The position numbers and the translations under genes are program-made. A stretch of DNA of 20,543 nt, taken from NCBI RefSeq assembly GCF_018854495.1, contig NZ_JABBDR010000133.1, forward strand, positions 1-20,543. Direction: 5' to 3'. Source of the stretch: Acidithiobacillus ferruginosus. GTDB taxonomy: Bacteria; Pseudomonadota; Gammaproteobacteria; Acidithiobacillales; Acidithiobacillaceae. This document shows, in pieces, positions 14,468-20,543 of the stretch. The number at the start of each line of letters is the position of its first letter. Within the stretch, counting starts at the first letter, position 1. Below the pieces are notes generated by a model. The model was given only the letters and a program-made list of their open reading frames with translations. It searched no databases and was not told the origin of the DNA.

Positions 14468-15543
14468 CGCGCCAGGGTGGCCAGAAAATCGCGGGCGATG
14501 ACATCCGCATCAAAGCGCCGGGCGTAATCCGGTCCGGCCCCAGCCAAACGCTCGCGCAGAGGGGCGTCTGCTGCCAGCCGCAGAATAGCGTCCCGCCAAT
14601 CCCTCCCTGCCCCGGCAGGCAATAACAGACCGCTCCGATCCGCCGCAAAGCTCTCGGGAATACCCCCCATGGCCGCACCCAGCACCGGCGTCGCGCAGGC
14701 CTGCGCCTCCAGACAGACGCGGCCAAAGGTATCCGGCTCGATGGAAGGCAAGGCAAGGGCATCCATGACGCTGTACCAGGGCGTTGCCGGATCTTGCCAG
14801 CCCAGCAGATGATGCCAGGGCTTATCCTCCAGACACGCGCGCAACTCCGCTTCATGGCTGCCACCCCCCAACCACAGCCCATGCACCCGTGCATCTGTGG
14901 CATGCGCGGCGTCGATGGCATCAGCAAGCATGAACACACCCTTGCCACGGTGCCAGGCGCCGACAAAGCCCACGAGAAAATCCTCATCCGTCAATCCCAA
15001 GGCGGCGCGCTGCCGCGTTCGCGCCGTGAAATCACGCTGAAAATCCGCCAGACGCAGGGGATTCGCCAATACTTCGGCACGTTCTGCGGGCACGCCTTGC
15101 GAGATCAGGCGCTCCCGCAGATAGGCGGAAATCGCGAACAAGCGCAGAGGCCAGCGCGAGAGCAGCCAGCGGGTATTGGGCTTGAGGCGCAGATCCATGT
15201 GCCGGAACAATGCAAGAGGCCGCCCCTCACTGCGGCTGATCAGTGCCAGCGGCCAGTATTCCTTGCTGAAGCTGCCGATAACCCAGTCCGGCTGCACCAT
15301 ACGGATAGCCCGACGCAAGGCACGGATGCCGCTGGGATCGGCGCTGTTGCGGAAGACTCCGAAATGCCGGGTCACCGGCGCAGTCTCCAGCGCCTGCGCG
15401 ATCCGTCCTTGCGGATGCACCAGACAATGCACCTCCGCCCCCTGCTCGGCCAGGGCGCGACTCAGGGTGATCATGTGCGTCTCCGTACCACCGCCGCCGG
15501 GGTTGGTGCCCACCCAGAGCAGACGACGCGGAACTGCGATCAA
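14464..15543 (-). CDS. GT4-family glycosyltransferase
   Basis: A 359-residue GT-B retaining glycosyltransferase. The N-terminal glycine-rich loop is GTNPGGGGTETHM, and the C-terminal donor domain includes VGFVGAWHRGKG, the LPSIEPDTFGRVCLEAQA block and a GGIPESF segment. The usual EX7E pair appears as D...E because an aspartate takes the first position; this is a conservative change. The enzyme is probably cytoplasmic and membrane-associated, adding a sugar to core or O-chain; donor and acceptor are unknown. The TTG start overlaps the deacetylase stop (TTGA) and has a GAGGA site 6 nt upstream. It lies downstream of the deacetylase and the ArnC-like GT2 and is likely coupled to both. Confidence 0.85.
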   Translation of the reverse strand: MIAVPRRLLWVGTNPGGGGTETHMITLSRALAEQGAEVHCLVHPQGRIAQALETAPVTRHFGVFRNSADPSGIRALRRAIRMVQPDWVIGSFSKEYWPLALISRSEGRPLALFRHMDLRLKPNTRWLLSRWPLRLFAISAYLRERLISQGVPAERAEVLANPLRLADFQRDFTARTRQRAALGLTDEDFLVGFVGAWHRGKGVFMLADAIDAAHATDARVHGLWLGGGSHEAELRACLEDKPWHHLLGWQDPATPWYSVMDALALPSIEPDTFGRVCLEAQACATPVLGAAMGGIPESFAADRSGLLLPAGAGRDWRDAILRLAADAPLRERLAGAGPDYARRFDADVIARDFLATLAR

Positions 15544-16256
15544 TGGTGGTCCTCATGCATGGTCAGCAATTGCAGGGGAAACACATGCGGCGCGTGGTGT
15601 CCGCCGACCATCACCCGTGGCAAGCCGAAGAGATCCCCACCGGGCTGGGCGCGACCCCGCTGTACGGTCACCGCAGCGGCAAAGCCGGCGCGCCGGGCCG
15701 CCTCCCGCTCGCGCAGCCCCGCCGCACCGTAGGGATAGCAGAACTGGGTCACCGGCACCGCCAAAAGCCCTTCCAACTCGCGCCTGGATCCTGCCACCTC
15801 GTCGTCCAGCTCGGACTCGCTCAGTTCCGGCAAATGGGGATGATGGCGGCTGTGCGCCCCGATCTCCATCCCGGCATCCCGCCAGCGGCATAATTCATTC
15901 AGGTCCATCAGTGGCTTATGTGTGCCAAGCTGCTGCGCATCCCAGTGATTGTCGGTACCGATGGCGGCACTCACCACGTAGCAAGTGGCGGTATAACCGT
16001 AGTGCAGCAACACCGGCAACGCGCATTCGAGGTTATCCCGATAACCGTCGTCCAGAGTAATCACCGCCACCTTGCCCTCGCGCTCACCACGCAGATAGGG
16101 CAGCGCCGCAGACATGGACAAACCGCGGTAACCCAACCAGTGCAGCAGCGCCATCTGCCGCGCAAAGCGCCCGGGCGAAACATAGAGACCGCGCAGCCTG
16201 ACCCCCTTCGGGGCCACCGCTATGTTGTGGTACATCAGAATGGGAACCGGCTTCAC
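15540..16256 (-). CDS. polysaccharide deacetylase (NodB domain, CE4)
   Basis: A 238-residue CE4 carbohydrate esterase. It has PILMYHNI near the N-terminus, motif 1 ITLDDGYRDN (D69 as base, D70 as metal ligand), the metal-binding motif 2 GAHSRHHPHL (H135 and H139), and motif 3 CYPYGAAG. It would remove N-acetyl (or formyl) groups from a glycan or lipid-linked sugar. No signal peptide is seen, so action on a cytoplasmic lipid-linked intermediate is as plausible as periplasmic action. The GTG start at 16256 overlaps the preceding GT2 stop as GTGA. It resembles general deacetylases (CDA1/PgaB-type fold) more than ArnD. Confidence 0.88.
   Translation of the reverse strand: MKPVPILMYHNIAVAPKGVRLRGLYVSPGRFARQMALLHWLGYRGLSMSAALPYLRGEREGKVAVITLDDGYRDNLECALPVLLHYGYTATCYVVSAAIGTDNHWDAQQLGTHKPLMDLNELCRWRDAGMEIGAHSRHHPHLPELSESELDDEVAGSRRELEGLLAVPVTQFCYPYGAAGLREREAARRAGFAAAVTVQRGRAQPGGDLFGLPRVMVGGHHAPHVFPLQLLTMHEDHH
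15550..15554 (-). promoter_or_regulatory. ribosome binding site deciding the TTG start of the GT4 gene
   Basis: GAGGA on the minus strand (15554-15550) lies 6 nt before the TTG at 15543, inside the last codons of the deacetylase gene. It supports a TTG start that overlaps the upstream stop as TTGA. Confidence 0.55.
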
Positions 16257-17215
16257 GCGGGCGGATCGAGATGTACGGCATAGCGGACCGCATAAGTCTT
16301 TTTATCCTGGGACTCATGGTAGACGCGCACCAGCATCTCGCCGAGGATGCCGGTATTGAGGAATTGCAGCCCGGCGAGGAAAAACAGCACTCCGGCAATC
16401 AACATGGGGCGCCCGGACAGCGCTGCGCCATAGCCAAATTTATCCACAAAAAGATACAGCAGCATGGCCGAACCGCTGCTCAGGAGGATCAATCCGATCA
16501 CCCCGAAAAAATGCATGGGTCGCTGGCTGTAGCCCAGAAAAAATTTGACGAAGAGCAGATCCACCAGCACCCGGAAGGTACGGGTGATGCCGTATTTGCT
16601 GTGCCCCGCCCGGCGCGGGTGGTGCCGTACCGGCACCTCGACGATGCGATCCGTATAAGTCAGGGTGGAAAGCCAGGCCGGGATAAAGCGATGCATTTCG
16701 CCATACAGGCGCACCCCCTTGATCACCGAGGCCCGATAGGCTTTGAGGGTACAGCCATAATCGTGCAGATAAACCCCCGTGAGGTGGCGGATCAGGTGAT
16801 TGGCAATCCGCGACGGCATTCTGCGCAACAACAGACCATCCTGCCGGTTTTTCCGCCAGCCGGCCACCACGTCCAGATTCTCCTCCAGCAGACGCCGCGC
16901 CAGAGGCAGGATATCTTCCGGATCATTTTGCAGATCCGCATCCAGGGTCACGATCACCTCGCCCAGGGCGGCGTCGATCCCCGCCTGCATCGCCGCCGTC
17001 TGCCCAAAATTCCGTTGCAGGTGGATGACCTTGAAACGCGGGCCGCGCGCCTCCGCCTCCCGGTCCAGCGCGGCGGCACTTCCGTCCCGGCTGCCGTCAT
17101 CGACGACGATCACTTCGGCGTCGGTGTCTCCCAGGGCGTTGCCAAGGGCCGCACAAAGCGGCGAGACATTGTCGATCTCGTTGTAGAGCGGGATCACGAC
17201 GGAAACCAGGGCCAT
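16253..17215 (-). CDS. GT2 glycosyltransferase, ArnC/DPM1-like, with two C-terminal membrane segments
   Basis: A 320-residue polyprenyl-phosphate sugar transferase type. It has VVIPLYNE (6-13), VVDDGSRDGS, the DADLQNDPED catalytic block and HHPRRAGHSKYG, followed by two hydrophobic segments (roughly 234-258 and 268-292). The layout matches ArnC and GtrB, which load a sugar onto undecaprenyl phosphate on the cytoplasmic face. Its partner may be the deacetylase directly downstream and the GT39 enzyme further on. The sugar is not determinable. The ATG at 17215 abuts the Nudix fusion stop, so it is probably co-transcribed with secA-argJ upstream. Confidence 0.88.
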   Translation of the reverse strand: MALVSVVIPLYNEIDNVSPLCAALGNALGDTDAEVIVVDDGSRDGSAAALDREAEARGPRFKVIHLQRNFGQTAAMQAGIDAALGEVIVTLDADLQNDPEDILPLARRLLEENLDVVAGWRKNRQDGLLLRRMPSRIANHLIRHLTGVYLHDYGCTLKAYRASVIKGVRLYGEMHRFIPAWLSTLTYTDRIVEVPVRHHPRRAGHSKYGITRTFRVLVDLLFVKFFLGYSQRPMHFFGVIGLILLSSGSAMLLYLFVDKFGYGAALSGRPMLIAGVLFFLAGLQFLNTGILGEMLVRVYHESQDKKTYAVRYAVHLDPPA

Positions 17216-18205
17216 TTATCGCTCCCAGTGCCGGAGCAAAGCGCGGGTAGCGGCCGCAGGATCCTGCGCTTCGAGAATGCCGGAGAGCACCGCCACACCC
17301 CGCGCACCTGCCGCCAAGGCCTCCGGCACCCGTGCTGACGTCATTCCGCCGAGCGCAATGAGGGGTAGAGAGGACTCAGCGGCCATCGCCGCGAAACCCC
17401 GGGGTCCCAACGCCTCCGTATCCGGATGGCTGGAAGTGGGGAAAATCGGCGAGAGAAAGGCATAACGCGCGCCCAGACGCGCCGCCTGTTGCAAGCCCGC
17501 AGCGTCATGACAGGATACCCCGAATGCCTCATCGGGTTTTACGCCCGCGTCTGACTGCGACTGGGTCAGGTGACGACCGGTCCTTGGCCAGCCGGGCAGG
17601 GGGTCGGGATGATTGAGGTAGACCTGCGCACCCCCCGCCAACGCCCCGGCGCATAGTGCCGCCAGCACGTCAGCGCTGGAGTCATCCGGCGCCGCTTTGC
17701 AGCGCAACACCAGCCAGCGCAATCCGGCATCAAGGGCCGCTTCCAGTGCGCGCCGGAAATCGGGCAGGGGCAACCTTCCCGGATCTGCAATCAGGCAGAG
17801 GGGCGGCTGGGGCAGAGCCTCCGCCAACACGTCCGCAGTCAGACGGAGGTTCGCGGGGAGACACTCCAGCGCTGGGATCTCCCAGGGAAAAAGCCAGCGT
17901 ACTTCCTGTCCCTCGCGGCCATGGGCCGTGCCCGTCCAGTGTCGCACCCGGTAGAAATGCAAGCGCACCGTCCGCTCCGGATAGGTATATTCCAGCACCC
18001 GGAAGGGTTCCGGCGCGGTTACCATAACCCCCAACTCTTCCCAGAGCTCCCGGACCAGCGCCTGTTCCGGCGTTTCGCCCGGATCGACCTTGCCACCGGG
18101 GAACTCCCAGAACCCCGGCCAGGGCTTGCCCTCCGGGCGCAGTGCAACCAGCAGGCGCCCGGAGGCGTCTTCAATGATTCCGGTTGCGACGGGAACGGTG
18201 GGCAT
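17216..18205 (-). CDS. Nudix hydrolase (MutT-like) fused to a ThiE/TenI-like domain
   Basis: A 329-residue fusion. The N-terminal Nudix domain has a complete box (residues 38-60: G38, E44, R52-E53, E56-E57, G59), as in MutT, which hydrolyses oxidised nucleotides such as 8-oxo-dGTP. From about residue 135 to the end is a TIM-barrel like thiamine phosphate synthase, with GVSCHDAAGL, FLSPIFPTSSHP and ALGGMTSARV. In the ThiE part the usual NDR-type metal/phosphate residues appear as NHP (198-200), so it may be TenI-like or catalytically altered. This fusion is known in many proteobacteria downstream of argJ. Its ATG overlaps the argJ stop by 1 nt (TGATG). Confidence 0.9.
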   Translation of the reverse strand: MPTVPVATGIIEDASGRLLVALRPEGKPWPGFWEFPGGKVDPGETPEQALVRELWEELGVMVTAPEPFRVLEYTYPERTVRLHFYRVRHWTGTAHGREGQEVRWLFPWEIPALECLPANLRLTADVLAEALPQPPLCLIADPGRLPLPDFRRALEAALDAGLRWLVLRCKAAPDDSSADVLAALCAGALAGGAQVYLNHPDPLPGWPRTGRHLTQSQSDAGVKPDEAFGVSCHDAAGLQQAARLGARYAFLSPIFPTSSHPDTEALGPRGFAAMAAESSLPLIALGGMTSARVPEALAAGARGVAVLSGILEAQDPAAATRALLRHWER

Positions 18206-19431
18206 CAGCTACGGTAATCGGCGTTGATACGTACATAGTCATAGGACAAGTCGCAGGTCCAGATTTGCGCTTCGGCGGCCCCCCTGCCCAGATCAACCCG
18301 CACCGGGATTTCCTCCTGAACCATTACCGCCTGTCCAGCCGCCTCGCTGTAACCCGGGTCGCGGGCACCATCCCGCACGATGCGCGTATCGCCCAGCCAG
18401 ACCTGCACCCCCGCCACATCCAGGTCGTCGACGCCGGCTGAACCAATGGCCGCCAGCAAGCGCCCCCAGTTCGGGTCAGAGGCAAAGAACGCGGTCTTGA
18501 TCAAGGGGCTATGGGCCATGCGGTAAGCCACCCGCAAGCACTCCGCCTCATCACACCCGCCCGAAATACGGATCGGAATGAACTTGGTCGCCCCCTCGCC
18601 GTCGCGCACCACCGCCTGTGCCAGCCATTGTGCGACAAGGGTGATGGAGTCTCTCAGTTTCCCGTAGCGGGGATCCGTCACCTTCGTAACGGGCGGTAGC
18701 GCCGCTCGTCCCGTCGCCATCAGGACGCAGGCATCGTTGGTGGAGGTATCGCCGTCCACCGTGATGCGGTTGAAGGACTGCGCCATAGCCTCCTGCAGGC
18801 ACTGCTGCAAGGCTGCCCCATGCAGCGGGGCATCGGTGGCGATGTAGGCCAGCATCGTGGCCATATCGGGGCGGATCATCCCCGACCCTTTGGCCATGCC
18901 GGTCACCGTGATCGTAACGCCGTCCATCTCGATCTGCCGGGAACAGCACTTGGCGATGGTGTCGGTGGTCATGATCGCCGCCGCCGCAGCCTCCCATTGG
19001 TCCTCGGCGAGCCCGACAACGCAGGCCGGCAAGACTGCGGCGATTTTTTCCGCCAGCGCCACAGGCTCACCGATCACCCCGGTGGAAAAGGGCAACACCG
19101 CTCCGGGCGCACAGCCCAACTGCTCGGCCACTTCCCGGCAACTCGCCTCTGCCGCCTGCAAACCAGTCACACCCGTACCGGCATTGGCATTGCCCGTATT
19201 GATCACCAGTGCCCGCACGGCGGACCCTTCCGCCAGATGATGCCGCGCCACCAGTACGGGCGCGGCACAAAAGCGGTTGCGGGTAAAAACGGCCGCCACC
19301 TGGGACCCCTCGGCGAGATGAATCAGGGTCAGATCACGACGACCCACATAACGAATACCCGCCTCCGCCACGCTCAGGCGAACTCCGGCTACGGGCAGGA
19401 TATTCCGGGGAGGATCAAGACCGACGGCCAT
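18205..19431 (-). CDS. argJ: bifunctional ornithine acetyltransferase / N-acetylglutamate synthase
   Basis: A 408-residue ArgJ, which recycles the acetyl group from N-acetylornithine to glutamate in arginine synthesis and is often also able to use acetyl-CoA. The precursor self-cleaves before the nucleophile threonine, T192 in DMATMLAYIATDA, giving two subunits. Other family blocks seen are VINTGNANAGTG, FSTGVIGEP, VDGDTSTND, and SDPNWGRLLAAIG. The ATG at 19431 has an AAGGA site (19442-19438) 6 nt upstream that overlaps the secA stop codon. Full length for the family. The secA-argJ-Nudix order argues for one transcript. Confidence 0.95.
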   Translation of the reverse strand: MAVGLDPPRNILPVAGVRLSVAEAGIRYVGRRDLTLIHLAEGSQVAAVFTRNRFCAAPVLVARHHLAEGSAVRALVINTGNANAGTGVTGLQAAEASCREVAEQLGCAPGAVLPFSTGVIGEPVALAEKIAAVLPACVVGLAEDQWEAAAAAIMTTDTIAKCCSRQIEMDGVTITVTGMAKGSGMIRPDMATMLAYIATDAPLHGAALQQCLQEAMAQSFNRITVDGDTSTNDACVLMATGRAALPPVTKVTDPRYGKLRDSITLVAQWLAQAVVRDGEGATKFIPIRISGGCDEAECLRVAYRMAHSPLIKTAFFASDPNWGRLLAAIGSAGVDDLDVAGVQVWLGDTRIVRDGARDPGYSEAAGQAVMVQEEIPVRVDLGRGAAEAQIWTCDLSYDYVRINADYRS

Positions 19432-19440
19432 ACGCTTTCC

Positions 19441-20543
19441 TTATTGCAGGCGCCCGTGACAATGCTTGTACTTTTTGCCGGAACCACAAGGGCACGGCTG
19501 ATTCCGTCCCACCTTGTCGTCACTGATCGCGGGGCTGTGACCGGCCTCCTGTTCACCAATGACGCCCAACCCCGCCAGTGCAAGGCCGGCATCCTCGACA
19601 AGCGGTGCCGCCGCCGCCGCAAAATCCGGATGGGAGAACTGCAAATGCCGAGGCTGGGCGGCACGGGCGATGGCGTCCCAATCCAGCGGCTCTGCCGGAG
19701 CCGGACTCACATGCAGGCGCGAGAGGGTGCTGACCACTTCTTCGCGCAACTGATCCAGCATGGCGTTGAACATGATCAGAGACTCCCGCTTGTACTCCTG
19801 TTTGGGATTCTTCTGAGCATATCCACGCAGGTGAATGCCTTCGCGGAGATGATCCATGCTCGCCAGATGGTCCTTCCACTGGCTGTCCAGGACCTGCAGC
19901 AGGATGGACTTTTCGAAGTGACGGGTCATCTCGCTGCCCATGAGAGACTCTTTGGCCGCGTAAGCGGACAACACCATCTCCATGATCCGCTCACGTAGCA
20001 CCGCGTGAGTGAGGCCTTTATCCTGCTCCAGCCATTGCCCGACCGGGACCTGCAGGCCAAAAATCCGCTCCAGTGCCGCTTCCAGGCCTGGCAGATCCCA
20101 GCGCTCTTCCATGACGCCTTCGGGCGCCGTGGCGGCCAGCACTGCGTCCAGAACATCGTCGCGCAACGCCCTGATTTCCGCACCGACGTCATCGGCATCC
20201 ATGAAGGCGTTGCGCTGCTGATAGATGATCCGGCGCTGCTCATTGGCCACGTCGTCGTATTCCAGCAATTGCTTGCGGATATCGAAGTTGCGGCTTTCCA
20301 CCTTGCGCTGGGCATTCTCGATGGATTTGGTCACCCAGGGATGCTCGATCGCCTCCCCCTCCTTCATGCCCAGCTTCTGCATCAGGCCACTCAGACGGTC
20401 GCTGCCGAAAATGCGCATCAGGGGGTCATCCAGGGAAAGGTAGAAACGGGTGGTGCCGGGGTCGCCCTGGCGGCCGGACCGCCCGCGCAACTGGTTGTCT
20501 ATCCGCCGCGATTCATGACGTTCGGTACCGATGATATGTAATC
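19441..20543 (-). CDS. secA: preprotein translocase ATPase SecA, C-terminal part (runs off the right edge)
   Basis: The last 366 residues of SecA are visible; the N-terminal motor lies beyond the window. The fragment begins in the DEAD-helicase motif region [20 protein letters not shown] and [13 protein letters not shown]. It continues through the helical scaffold and wing domains ([35 protein letters not shown]) and ends with the zinc-binding [13 protein letters not shown], which binds SecB and phospholipid. SecA drives protein export through SecYEG at the inner membrane. The stop lies 9 nt before argJ. No frameshift is seen. Confidence 0.97.
   Translation of the reverse strand, partial: LHIIGTERHESRRIDNQLRGRSGRQGDPGTTRFYLSLDDPLMRIFGSDRLSGLMQKLGMKEGEAIEHPWVTKSIENAQRKVESRNFDIRKQLLEYDDVANEQRRIIYQQRNAFMDADDVGAEIRALRDDVLDAVLAATAPEGVMEERWDLPGLEAALERIFGLQVPVGQWLEQDKGLTHAVLRERIMEMVLSAYAAKESLMGSEMTRHFEKSILLQVLDSQWKDHLASMDHLREGIHLRGYAQKNPKQEYKRESLIMFNAMLDQLREEVVSTLSRLHVSPAPAEPLDWDAIARAAQPRHLQFSHPDFAAAAAPLVEDAGLALAGLGVIGEQEAGHSPAISDDKVGRNQPCPCGSGKKYKHCHGRLQ

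Noticed and set aside
14403..14987. N-terminal extension of the Uma2 frame up to 14987
   Set aside because: The extension lies inside the GT4 gene, has no Uma2 similarity, and a promoter plus ribosome site sit before ATG 14402.
18820..19998. Long open frame (392 codons) on the plus strand across argJ and secA
   Set aside because: It lies opposite two strongly supported genes, has no family motif, and spans their junction.
1..20543. CRISPR array, tRNA/rRNA, insertion sequence or prophage
   Set aside because: No spaced direct repeats, cloverleaf-like sequences, transposase or integrase motifs were seen on reading both strands.

Overview
The window is a gene-dense, mostly GC-rich stretch of a Gram-negative proteobacterial chromosome. 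The SecA type, the secA-argJ-Nudix/ThiE order, the lipid A/Kdo/heptose genes and the codon bias suggest a gammaproteobacterium or an Acidithiobacillus-like lineage. That placement is inference from gene content, not a database match. I see no tRNA, rRNA, CRISPR array, insertion sequence or integrase.

Layout. A partial bioF runs off the left edge on the minus strand (1-324) and diverges from a plus-strand block: comF, trmL, ovoA, ovoB and an LpxL/LpxM-type acyltransferase (438-5991). The rest is one long minus-strand train, read right to left from 20543 to 5997. In order it holds the secA C-terminus, argJ, a Nudix/ThiE-like fusion, an ArnC/DPM1-type glycosyltransferase (GT), a NodB-type deacetylase, a GT4, a Uma2 nuclease-fold protein, a GT39 membrane glycosyltransferase, an O-antigen ligase-like protein, a small unknown membrane-like ORF, a rhamnosyltransferase-like GT2, a WaaE-like GT2, heptosyltransferase (waaC), a dual-specificity-type phosphatase and Kdo transferase (waaA). 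The two blocks converge with a 5-bp gap between lpxL and waaA.

How the genes work together. ovoA and ovoB overlap by 4 nt and together encode both dedicated steps of ovothiol A synthesis: sulfoxide synthase/methyltransferase, then the PLP sulfoxide lyase. The minus-strand train is a lipopolysaccharide (LPS) assembly locus. It covers Kdo and heptose addition, outer-core/O-chain sugar transfer, ligation and perhaps lipid-linked sugar decoration. The acyltransferase at the convergent junction adds a lipid A function. Many neighbouring genes overlap by 4 nt (ATGA, GTGA, TTGA), which implies translational coupling.

The points most worth a second look are these. The O-antigen ligase-like protein has Gln where the family motif has its essential His. 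A 101-codon ORF lies in frame directly after the ligase's amber stop. A Uma2 gene with its own good sigma70-type promoter is inserted among glycosyltransferases. The bioF promoter sits so close to the start codon that the transcript should be leaderless, and its -35 box overlaps one for comF. A cysteine phosphatase is translationally coupled into the LPS core genes.
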